From assembly GCA_946405475.1 (NCBI GenBank), contig CAMJHI010000134.1:1-6529 (forward strand): DNA of 6,529 bases. The letters run 5' to 3'. The translations under genes and the position numbers were made by a program. Source of the DNA: an uncultured Clostridia bacterium. GTDB taxonomy: Bacteria > Bacillota > Clostridia > Oscillospirales > Acutalibacteraceae. Of this stretch, positions 1-5,303 are shown piece after piece; positions within the stretch are counted from its first letter, which is position 1, and every line of letters begins with the position of its first letter. Under the pieces are notes generated by a model, which worked only from the letters and a program-made list of their open reading frames with translations, had not been told where the DNA came from and made no database searches.

Positions 1-98
1 TCACGATGACGGTGCGCGGCCGCGGGCTTGTCATCCGCTCGTTTGACCGGCAGTGCATCGTCCTGTGCGGCACGATCGAAAGCGTTGCGTTTGTTTAA
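1..98 (+). CDS. yqfC: YqfC, YabP/YqfC-family sporulation protein (3' end only)
   Basis: The gene enters from the left edge; its reading frame starts at base 3 and ends with TAA at 96-98. The 31 visible residues have the pattern of the end of a YabP/YqfC protein: a basic GRGLVIRSFD strand followed by a CTGTGCGGC-encoded LCG and a final hydrophobic IESVAFV strand. YqfC is a small protein of the mother-cell sporulation programme in Firmicutes, usually encoded directly upstream of yqfD, and yqfD does follow here. Its start, promoter and most of the protein lie outside the window. The stop codon is followed within a few bases by repeat element A. The call rests on a short tail plus the neighbour, so it is good but not certain. 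Confidence 0.8.
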   Translation, partial: TMTVRGRGLVIRSFDRQCIVLCGTIESVAFV

Positions 99-187
99 TA
101 ACGAATTATGAATTAGGAATTGAGGAAGGGCTCCGCCCTTACCCGATTATATTAAGGAAACGATTCAACGCTATCGGCTATCCGCTA
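97..187 (+). repeat. Interspersed heptamer-hairpin repeat, copy A
   Basis: Three 7-base units of the form AYGAATT/AGGAATT lie at 101-121. They are followed by a perfect 6-bp hairpin (AAGGGC 126-131, loop TCC, GCCCTT 135-140) and ACCCGATTATAT (141-152). After a spacer comes a second 7-base array, CGCTATC (169-175), GGCTATC (176-182) and a truncated CGCTA (183-187). The copy fills almost the whole gap between the yqfC stop and the yqfD ribosome site, so it would be transcribed inside the operon. Copies B and C share the hairpin, the ACCCG tail and the second array. Confidence 0.85.
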
Positions 188-202
188 AAAAAGAGGTATG
201 CT

Positions 203-1357
203 ATGATCTTTGTACGCTTGCTCCGTCTGCTGGCGGGCTGGGTCACGTTCCGCGTGTGGGGCGGATTTCCCGAACGGTTCCTCAACCTGTGCAGCCGGGC
301 GCATATTCCGCTGTGGAACTTATCGAATGAAAACGGCGCGCTGTCGGCCGCCACCACCGTGGCCGGTTACCGCCGCCTGCGTTCCTGCGCGGTTCGTTCG
401 GGCATGCGCAGCCGGGTCACCGCGCGGCACGGTCTGCCGTTTTTTGCCCACCGCTACCGCCGCCGCGTGGGGCTGGTGTGCGGCTTCGGCGTGTTTCTGG
501 GGCTAATCGGGGTCGCCTCCTGCGCCATATGGACGATCAACGTCACGGGCTGCGCCGCCGTGGACCGGGAAGAGGTGCTTGCCGTGCTGGAAGAAGCCGG
601 TTTGCGCGTAGGCTGCCTGCGCAGCCGGGTCGACGCGCCGCAGGTGCGCTTCTACGCGCTTTCGCGCCTGCCGGACGTGACCTATCTGACCGTGAATATC
701 CTCGGTTCGACCGTTGAGGTGGCCGTGACCGAGCGGGTGAAGCAGCCGCCGATCCCGCCCGAGGACGTGCCCTGCCACGTGGTGAGCGCGGTCGACGGGC
801 AGCTCGCGGCGCTGGAGGCTTACGGCGGCACAAAGCTGCACAGCGCGGGCGAAGCGGTGCGCGCGGGCGAGGTGCTCATCGGCGGCTTTGCCGAAATGGC
901 GAACGGCTCGGTGCGCTTTTGCCACGCAAAAGGCTATGCCGTGCTCCGCACGCAGCTGTCGATCACTTCCGATGATCGGGACGCGCGGACGATCCTTACG
1001 CCGGTGCGGGAAAAGACCTTCTATGCCGTTCGGTTTTTCGGCTGGCGCTTCACCCAGCCCGGCAAACGGCCCGACGGCGTGCGCCTTGTGCGGCGGCACG
1101 CGCTGACGGCGCGCGGAATCGAATTGCCGCTGGGATATTCCGAATATATCTATCGCACGTTTGCCGAAAAAAAGCAGCCGACCGATCAAAACCGGCGGCT
1201 GCTGGGGCAGACGGAATGTTATTTTTTGCAAAAGATCGAAGCCTTGAGCGGCGCGAAAATCTGTGAACAGAACCCGGTTCGCACCGAAAACGGCATCCGG
1301 AACACCGTGCTCGCTGAAATCAGCGCAGGCGTTGCGGAAGAAGTTCTGACAGAATAA
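203..1357 (+). CDS. yqfD: Sporulation protein YqfD
   Basis: This 384-residue protein matches YqfD in length (about 380-400) and layout. The N-terminal cytoplasmic part carries the family block GGFPERFLNLCSRAHIPLWN (residues 20-39). A basic stretch precedes one membrane segment at about 89-110. A POTRA-like segment follows (about 111-180), then the VVSAVDGQL block near 193-201 and the G-V-AGEVLIGG turn that is typical of the family. YqfD is a mother-cell sporulation membrane protein that acts with YqfC; its biochemical role is unknown. The ATG at 203 was chosen because AAGAGG at 191-196 sits 6 bases upstream and the protein then begins with the usual hydrophobic start; the frame stays open to base 53, but that extension runs through repeat A. 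In many Firmicutes phoH follows yqfD; here the next gene is convergent, and repeat B starts immediately after the stop. Confidence 0.92.
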   Translation: MIFVRLLRLLAGWVTFRVWGGFPERFLNLCSRAHIPLWNLSNENGALSAATTVAGYRRLRSCAVRSGMRSRVTARHGLPFFAHRYRRRVGLVCGFGVFLGLIGVASCAIWTINVTGCAAVDREEVLAVLEEAGLRVGCLRSRVDAPQVRFYALSRLPDVTYLTVNILGSTVEVAVTERVKQPPIPPEDVPCHVVSAVDGQLAALEAYGGTKLHSAGEAVRAGEVLIGGFAEMANGSVRFCHAKGYAVLRTQLSITSDDRDARTILTPVREKTFYAVRFFGWRFTQPGKRPDGVRLVRRHALTARGIELPLGYSEYIYRTFAEKKQPTDQNRRLLGQTECYFLQKIEALSGAKICEQNPVRTENGIRNTVLAEISAGVAEEVLTE

Positions 1358-1456
1358 GGCGAAATGCGGAATGCGAAAGGCGGAATTGTGGGAGGGCTCC
1401 GCCCTTACCCGGATTTATCCAGTTAAACGATTCGTCGTTATCCGTTATCGGCTGAC
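1358..1456 (+). repeat. Interspersed heptamer-hairpin repeat, copy B
   Basis: The copy starts at the first base after the yqfD stop codon. Four 7-base units run from 1358 to 1385 (GGCGAAA, TGCGGAA, TGCGAAA, GGCGGAA). Then come the hairpin (AGGGC 1393-1397, loop TCC, GCCCT 1401-1405, with one extra G-T pair), ACCCGGATT, a spacer, and the second array: CGTTATC at 1436-1442 and 1443-1449, then the terminal GGCTGAC at 1450-1456. No T-run follows the hairpin, so it is not a classical terminator, though it could protect or define the 3' end of the yqfD transcript. Confidence 0.85.
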
Positions 1457-1610
1457 CACTGGTCGCTGATTTCTGCACATCCTCGCCTTGCACAAGGGAG
1501 GCTCAATGCACAGCGACGCTTTTGGCTGTGAGGAACGCTCGAATTATATGGAAGTTATACGATCGGAGCGAAGCGACCCTTCATTTCGCCTTCCGCCTTG
1601 AAAAACGATC
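1457..1610. other. Gene-poor spacer with palindromes and a possible 31-codon ORF
   Basis: No convincing gene lies here. The stretch holds several short symmetric sequences: GACCA-C-TGGTC (1454-1464, overlapping the end of repeat B), CCTTG-CA-CAAGG (1486-1497) and CACAGC/GCTGTG with a 10-base loop (1509-1530). A reading frame of 31 codons starts at ATG 1506, four bases after AAGGGAGG (1494-1501), and ends with TGA at 1599-1601. Its sequence resembles no family I know. The segment 1584-1597 (TTTCGCC, TTCCGCC) is an inverted piece of the purine-rich heptamer array, so the interval looks like repeat debris or the body of a composite element. Confidence 0.5.
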
Positions 1611-1638
1611 CGCTATCTGCTATCCGCTATCGGCTGAC
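1584..1638 (+). repeat. Partial heptamer repeat, copy D, overlapping the transporter 3' end
   Basis: Two units of the purine-rich array appear inverted at 1584-1597. The second array follows in the usual plus orientation: CGCTATC (1611-1617), TGCTATC (1618-1624), CGCTATC (1625-1631) and GGCTGAC (1632-1638). The central hairpin is missing. The array reaches into the convergent transporter gene and encodes its last eight residues and its stop codon. Confidence 0.75.
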
Positions 1639-2542
1639 GTCTGCTCTGCGCCTTCAGCCCCGGCAGTGCCAGCAGCACGACCATGGCGACGATGCACGCA
1701 AAGCCGAGGTAATCCGCCCCCACGAACGTGGTGCCGAGCCACAGCAGGGTGAACAGCGGGGCCGCCACGGTTTCGCTTGCGGCGATGAGTCCGGCCTTGA
1801 CCGAGCCGATGAGCACCACGCTTTGCAAATAGGCGGAATAGCTGATGATCGCGCCCGCGACAATGACCAGCGCCAGGCAGCCCCAGCCCTTCAAGTCCAG
1901 CGGCACGCCGTGCCCGAACGGGCGCAGCAGCACGGTGAGCACCGCGCCGCCGATGAGCATGGCCGAGCCGGTCACGGTCATGTTGCCGAAGCGGGGGATG
2001 AGATCGCCCGGCACCAGCGTGTAGACCGCCAGCGCCACGGCGGCCAGCAGCCCCCAGAACAGCCCGAGCGGGGAAATGCTCAGCGAGGTCAGCCGACCGT
2101 GGCTCGCCAGCAAAAACACGCCCGCCAGCGCGAGGATCAGCCCGAAAAACTCGGGCAGCAGCGGCCACCGCTTTGCCCGCACGCACACGACGAGGAGCAC
2201 GAACGCTTCGCCGATATACTGAATGGCTGTGGCGGTGCCGGCGTTGGAATAATGGATGGCCTGCAAATAGCCGAACTGCGAGAGCATCAGGCCGAACACG
2301 GCGAACACCGTCAGCCGCAGCACGTCGTGTTTGCTGCGGAACAGCCGAACGAGCGCGCCCTTGTGCTTGACGAGTGAAACGGCGGTGAGTACGGCGCCGG
2401 CCGTGAGCAGGCGCAGGCAGGTGAGCCACCCGGCGTGAACGCCGTATTGGCTGAACAGCACCTGACCCGCCGTACCGGAAAGCCCCCAGCACACACCGCT
2501 GAGCAGCGAAAGCAAAACGCCGAGAATCGCTTTTTTCTTCAT
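1613..2542 (-). CDS. EamA/DMT-family membrane transporter
   Basis: This 309-residue protein is mostly hydrophobic, with about ten predicted membrane segments in two EamA halves (about 1-147 and 157-296). This is the normal length and plan of the drug/metabolite transporter superfamily. Family-like features are LLSGVCWGLSG near the N-terminus, the GTATAIQYIGEAFVLL segment (102-117) and its counterpart SVKAGLIAASETVAAPLFTL (247-266) in the second half. These proteins move small metabolites or export amino acids or drugs across the cytoplasmic membrane; the substrate cannot be read from sequence. The start at 2542 has AAAAGGG (2551-2557) eight bases upstream; the longer open frame reads through repeat C and is rejected. 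The last eight residues (302-309) and the TAG stop come from repeat D, so the native C-terminus was probably altered. The gene lies 146 bases downstream of the hydrolase on the same strand, with repeat C between them. Confidence 0.9.
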   Translation of the reverse strand: MKKKAILGVLLSLLSGVCWGLSGTAGQVLFSQYGVHAGWLTCLRLLTAGAVLTAVSLVKHKGALVRLFRSKHDVLRLTVFAVFGLMLSQFGYLQAIHYSNAGTATAIQYIGEAFVLLVVCVRAKRWPLLPEFFGLILALAGVFLLASHGRLTSLSISPLGLFWGLLAAVALAVYTLVPGDLIPRFGNMTVTGSAMLIGGAVLTVLLRPFGHGVPLDLKGWGCLALVIVAGAIISYSAYLQSVVLIGSVKAGLIAASETVAAPLFTLLWLGTTFVGADYLGFACIVAMVVLLALPGLKAQSRRQPIADSR

Positions 2543-2572
2543 GTCGCAGTCCCTTTTCAGGTTAGAATAGAT

Positions 2573-2684
2573 GTCAGCCGATAGCGGATAGCGGATAGCC
2601 GATAGCGATTGATTGCTTATTCTATATAATCGGGTAAGGGCGGAGCCCTTCCACAATTCCGCCTTTCGCATTTCGCCTTTCGCC
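2573..2684 (-). repeat. Interspersed heptamer-hairpin repeat, copy C (longest)
   Basis: Read on the minus strand, four 7-base units (two GGCGAAA, TGCGAAA, GGCGGAA) occupy 2684-2657. The perfect hairpin AAGGGC-TCC-GCCCTT lies at 2650-2636, followed by ACCCGATTATAT, identical to copy A. A spacer leads to five tandem units at 2607-2573 (CGCTATC, GGCTATC, CGCTATC, CGCTATC, GGCTGAC). The copy lies 4 bases past the hydrolase stop codon and upstream of the transporter's ribosome site, filling most of their intergenic gap. Confidence 0.87.
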
Positions 2685-2688
2685 TTGA

Positions 2689-3492
2689 TCAAAGGATTCC
2701 GTAAAACTCATAAATGACCGGCAGCGCCTGCTCCCAATCCACGCCGTGGCCGACGCCCTTGAGCATCAGTTCCTTCGCGCCGGGGATGGATCTGGTGATG
2801 CGCTTGGAATGGCTGCGCCACATCATGTCGTGTTCGCCGTAGATGTTGAGCGTGGGCGCGGTGATCGTTTTCAGGTCGCGGAAGCGCAGCGTCGGTTCCC
2901 ACACCATCAGCCCCTGAATGTCGCGCAGACGTTCCAGCTCGGGGTCGTGGGTGCGGGCGGCGTTGACGCATTTCCAGAAATAATTGGAGCAAATGCCGAT
3001 CTGGCTGGTGATTTTGGTGCCGAAGGGGTTGATGTTGGCGCTCATGGGCACGATGCTCAGCACGCGGTCGGGGTGATTCACGGCGAACACCAGCGTTAAA
3101 TTGCCGCCGTCGCTGAAGCCGAGCAAATGAGCTTTTTCAATGCCGAGCTGATCGAGCACGGCGCACAGGTCGGCCGCCATCACGTCAAAGGTCAGCTTGC
3201 CCGTGCCGCGTTCGGAGTTGCCCGTGCCGCGGTTAGACACGGTGAGCACGCTGAAATACGGCGTGAAATAAGGCAGGCAGCCGTCCATGCCGTGCATGTC
3301 GGATTTGTTGCCGCCGATGAGCACGAGCGTTTCTTTGCCCGGGTCGCCGTAACGGGCGTATTCCAGCGCGGCGTCGCCGCTGACGATGAAGCCGGTTTCA
3401 AACGGCTGCGTCGGCTCCTCCGCCGCCCGGGCGCAGACGCCCAGCGACAAAAGCAGAGCCAGCGCGGCCAGAACGGATACGGCTTGTTTCAT
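2689..3492 (-). CDS. Secreted alpha/beta hydrolase
   Basis: This 267-residue protein begins with a signal peptide (MKQAVSVLAALALLLSLGV, probable signal peptidase I cleavage after ARA at about 21-23; C20 does not sit in a good lipobox). The mature part is an alpha/beta-hydrolase fold. It shows an oxyanion-hole region LVLIGGNKSD (56-65), SNRGTGNS (86-93), the nucleophile elbow GFSDGG with Ser127, the acid in GEHD (Asp222) and the histidine in GVGHG (His249). All three catalytic residues are present, so it should be an active esterase, lipase or peptidase acting outside the membrane. The substrate is unknown. The start is supported by AAAGAAGG (3501-3508) eight bases upstream. A strong terminator for the preceding gene lies only about 30 bases before the start codon, leaving little room for a promoter of its own. 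Confidence 0.88.
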   Translation of the reverse strand: MKQAVSVLAALALLLSLGVCARAAEEPTQPFETGFIVSGDAALEYARYGDPGKETLVLIGGNKSDMHGMDGCLPYFTPYFSVLTVSNRGTGNSERGTGKLTFDVMAADLCAVLDQLGIEKAHLLGFSDGGNLTLVFAVNHPDRVLSIVPMSANINPFGTKITSQIGICSNYFWKCVNAARTHDPELERLRDIQGLMVWEPTLRFRDLKTITAPTLNIYGEHDMMWRSHSKRITRSIPGAKELMLKGVGHGVDWEQALPVIYEFYGIL

Positions 3493-3520
3493 GCAAAAAA
3501 CCTTCTTTCGTTTTGCTCAT

Positions 3521-3553
3521 AAAAACACGCACCCCGGCGCACCGGGATGCGTG
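3521..3553 (-). terminator. Intrinsic terminator after the zinc-ribbon gene
   Basis: On the minus strand a 12-bp stem (3553-3542 with 3537-3526, one G-U pair) closes a 4-base loop and is followed directly by five T residues (3525-3521). It lies 17 bases past the stop codon of the zinc-ribbon gene, the expected place for the end of the efp transcript. No T-run follows on the plus strand, so it works in one direction only. Confidence 0.88.
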
Positions 3554-3570
3554 CATTCCTTGTTGAAAAA

Positions 3571-4005
3571 TCAGTCGTCGTCTTCCTCTTCTTCGTCGGC
3601 TTCGTCATCATATTCGATGTCGAACTCGAGCGTTTCATCGCAGTTGGGGCACTGGATGCTGCCGCTTTCGAGAATGCCTTCATCCACGTTGATCACTTCG
3701 CCGCAGTTGGGGCATTCCACCTCAAAATATTCGTCGTCGCAGTCGCAGCAATCGTCGCAGTCGCAGTCGCATTCCTCATCGTCATACACGAAGGATTCAA
3801 GCGCGTCAAGGTCTTCATCGACGGCGTCGACCTGCTCGCCGACCATTGCGATTTCGTCTTCTAAATCGGAAACGTCAAGAGCCAGATCGTCGATGATGTC
3901 GATCAGCGCGTTGATCAGCTTCACTTCGGGTTTGCTTTCATCCAGCGTCAGGCCTTCCTTCAGGCCCTTGATGTAGGCAGCTTTTTCGGTCAGAGTCATT
4001 GCCAT
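3571..4005 (-). CDS. Acidic zinc-ribbon protein of the CD1247 N-terminal-domain type
   Basis: This 144-residue protein has three parts. Residues 1-73 are helical (LTEKAAYIKGLKEGL, then a heptad-rich stretch of acidic and hydrophobic residues, probably a coiled coil). Residues 75-91 are almost only Asp, Glu and Cys, with six cysteines between 79 and 89. Residues 95-131 form a zinc ribbon with two CPNC knuckles (98-101 and 119-122), followed by a tail of Asp and Glu. This organisation matches clostridial proteins annotated as CD1247 N-terminal-domain proteins; function unknown. The start at ATG 4005 has AGGGAGG (4014-4020) eight bases away; the second ATG two codons on is too far. It follows efp on the same strand by 112 bases and is probably cotranscribed. 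The extreme acidity explains the long serine-rich antisense frames here, which are artefacts. Confidence 0.82.
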   Translation of the reverse strand: MAMTLTEKAAYIKGLKEGLTLDESKPEVKLINALIDIIDDLALDVSDLEDEIAMVGEQVDAVDEDLDALESFVYDDEECDCDCDDCCDCDDEYFEVECPNCGEVINVDEGILESGSIQCPNCDETLEFDIEYDDEADEEEEDDD

Positions 4006-4069
4006 GGTGGGTTCCTCCCTTTTATAAAAAATGAAAAGAGTTGGTAAGGCTTGTTTTTCGGGAAACGCT

Positions 4070-4103
4070 GATCGGATCGAGGCTGTGCGCCGGCGATTCG
4101 ATC
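4070..4103 (-). repeat. Imperfect inverted repeat between efp and the zinc-ribbon gene
   Basis: Two 10-base arms (4070-4079 and 4094-4103) pair with one mismatch in the minus-strand RNA (a G-U pair in the plus strand). They enclose a 14-base loop that contains a short GGC/GCC pairing. No T-run follows on the minus strand, so it is unlikely to be an efficient terminator. It could be a processing or stability element that makes the downstream gene less abundant than efp, or a protein-binding site. Confidence 0.45.
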
Positions 4104-4117
4104 TGTGTTGACCTTAT

Positions 4118-4675
4118 TTACGCGCGGCTCATGTATTCGCCCGTGCGGGTGTCAACGTTGATCATTTCGCCCTCGTCGATGAACAGCGGCACTTTGATTT
4201 CGGCGCCAGTTTCGAGCGTGGCTGGCTTGGTGGCGTTCGTGGCGGTGTCGCCCTTGAAGCCGGGGTCGGTCTTGGTGACCTGCAGCACGACGAACGTGGG
4301 CGGCTCAACGCCGAACACCTTGCCCTTGTAGGACAGGATCTTGCAGACCATGTTTTCTTTCACGAACTTGAAGTTGTCGCTCAGCTCGCTGGCGCTGATG
4401 GGGATGAGCTCGTAGCTTTCGGGATCCATGAAATAATACAGGTCGCCGTCGTTGTAGGAATATTCCATATCCTTGCGCTCGATGTAAGCGGTGGGGAATT
4501 TATCGGTCGGGCTGAAGGTGCGTTCCACCACGCTGCCCGCGATCACGTCACGGATCTTGGTGCGGACAAAGGCGGCGCCTTTGCCGGGCTTCACGTGCTG
4601 GAATTCGATGATCTGGTAAACTTTGCCTTCCATCTCGAAGGTCACGCCGTTGCGGAAATCACCGGCAGAAATCAT
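4118..4675 (-). CDS. efp: Translation elongation factor P
   Basis: This 185-residue protein has exactly the usual EF-P length. It binds ribosomes stalled at polyproline and helps form the peptide bond. Its three domains are visible: an N-terminal KOW-like barrel (about 1-63) with the loop HVKPGKGAAF carrying Lys32, the site that is modified in many bacteria; a first OB domain (about 65-125); and a second OB domain (about 128-185) ending in the family signature GEMINVDTRTGEYMSRA. Start ATG 4675 is preceded by GGAGG (4684-4688) at eight bases. A sigma-A-type promoter lies just upstream, so the gene can be expressed independently of the phosphoesterase before it. The zinc-ribbon gene follows and likely shares the transcript. 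No gene for an EF-P-modifying enzyme is in the window. Confidence 0.97.
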   Translation of the reverse strand: MISAGDFRNGVTFEMEGKVYQIIEFQHVKPGKGAAFVRTKIRDVIAGSVVERTFSPTDKFPTAYIERKDMEYSYNDGDLYYFMDPESYELIPISASELSDNFKFVKENMVCKILSYKGKVFGVEPPTFVVLQVTKTDPGFKGDTATNATKPATLETGAEIKVPLFIDEGEMINVDTRTGEYMSRA

Positions 4676-4729
4676 GTTGTTTTCCTCCAAACTAAAAAAT
4701 TGAACCACAAAACGGATATTAGTAAATTT

Positions 4730-4758
4730 ATTCTAATACACTTGCCGCAAAACTTCAA
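4730..4758 (-). promoter_or_regulatory. Sigma-A promoter for efp
   Basis: On the minus strand TTGAAG (4758-4753) and TAGAAT (4735-4730) are separated by exactly 17 bases in an AT-rich gap. Transcription would start near 4723, giving a leader of about 48 bases before the efp start codon. Confidence 0.72.
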
Positions 4759-4775
4759 GTCATTTCACAAATTTT

Positions 4776-5234
4776 TTACGGTATTTTCATCAGGATCGGC
4801 ATGACGCCCTGCGGCGTGATATCCACCACGCCGTATTCGCCCTGATGCACGCTGCCCGGGTTCATCAGCCACACGCCGTCGCGGTATTCTGTCACAGCCC
4901 GGTGCGTATGACCGTATAATACCAGTGAGGCGCCGAAGTCGCGCGCCTTTTCCCACAGCGTCTGGTCGCCGTATTTGACAAATTCCATGTGGCCGTGGCA
5001 GGCGTAGTAGCTCACACCGGCGATTTTGCCGTGCAGCGAATACGGGATGTCGGGATCAAAATCGCCGTTGCCGCGCACCTGCAGGGTGATCTTGCCGGGC
5101 AGGTTTCCCAGCCCCTCCATGTCTTGCGCGCCGTCGCCCAGGTGGATGATGTATTTTGCCTCGGGCTGCGCGTCGATCGCCTTGAGCAGGCGCCAACGGT
5201 CGCCGTGGGAATCGGACAGCACCAGTACGCGCAT
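4776..5234 (-). CDS. YfcE/MJ0936-family metallophosphoesterase
   Basis: This 152-residue protein carries the metal-binding motifs of the calcineurin-like phosphoesterase fold in order: SDSHG (Asp8, His10), LGDG (Asp34), GNGD (Asn56), CHGH (His80) and GHTH (His109, His111). The motifs and the short length place it in the YfcE/MJ0936 group of cytoplasmic phosphodiesterases that use two metal ions; the natural substrate is not established for most members. Two adjacent ATG codons exist (5237 and 5234). The second was chosen because GGAGG (5242-5246) is 7 bases from it but only 4 from the first, and the family normally opens with one Met before a hydrophobic strand. It has its own strong promoter and is divergent from the three-gene operon. 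No hairpin terminator follows; the efp promoter starts within a few bases of its end. Confidence 0.92.
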   Translation of the reverse strand: MRVLVLSDSHGDRWRLLKAIDAQPEAKYIIHLGDGAQDMEGLGNLPGKITLQVRGNGDFDPDIPYSLHGKIAGVSYYACHGHMEFVKYGDQTLWEKARDFGASLVLYGHTHRAVTEYRDGVWLMNPGSVHQGEYGVVDITPQGVMPILMKIP

Positions 5235-5274
5235 CATATTTCCTCCGTTTTTCTCATATTACTTTTACTAAGTG

Positions 5275-5303
5275 ATTATACAGGATCGAAAGGGTGATTG
5301 CAA
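5275..5303 (-). promoter_or_regulatory. Sigma-A promoter for the phosphoesterase gene
   Basis: On the minus strand TTGCAA (5303-5298) and a perfect TATAAT (5280-5275) are 17 bases apart. Transcription would start near 5268, about 34 bases before the start codon. The -35 box overlaps the first base of the divergent gene's ATG (5303), so transcription from this promoter must begin inside the other gene's leader. Confidence 0.82.

Noticed and set aside
126..152. Repeat hairpin as an intrinsic terminator
   Set aside because: The 6-bp stem is followed by ACCCGATTATAT, not a T-run, in all copies, and copy A lies inside an apparently continuous yqfC-yqfD operon.
97..187. CRISPR-like array from the 7-base repeats
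   Set aside because: Units are tandem without unique spacers and far shorter than CRISPR repeats; no cas gene is present.
53..202. Upstream extension of the yqfD reading frame
   Set aside because: It overlaps the end of yqfC and reads through repeat copy A with no ribosome site; ATG 203 has a well-placed AAGAGG and gives the normal family start.
503..1231. Long minus-strand frame opposite yqfD
   Set aside because: Antisense shadow of a well-supported gene; no family features and no ribosome site.
1598..2377. Long plus-strand frame (259 codons) opposite the transporter
   Set aside because: Its His/Gln/Glu/Arg-rich translation is the typical antisense shadow of a hydrophobic membrane protein in GC-rich DNA; the minus-strand EamA protein explains the region.
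2543..2692. 50-codon N-terminal extension of the transporter
   Set aside because: The extra residues are translated repeat copy C, and the internal ATG 2542 has a good ribosome site and the usual family start.
3386..3976. Serine-rich plus-strand frame opposite the zinc-ribbon gene
   Set aside because: The poly-Ser run is the complement of the GAT/GAC/GAA codons of the acidic minus-strand protein.
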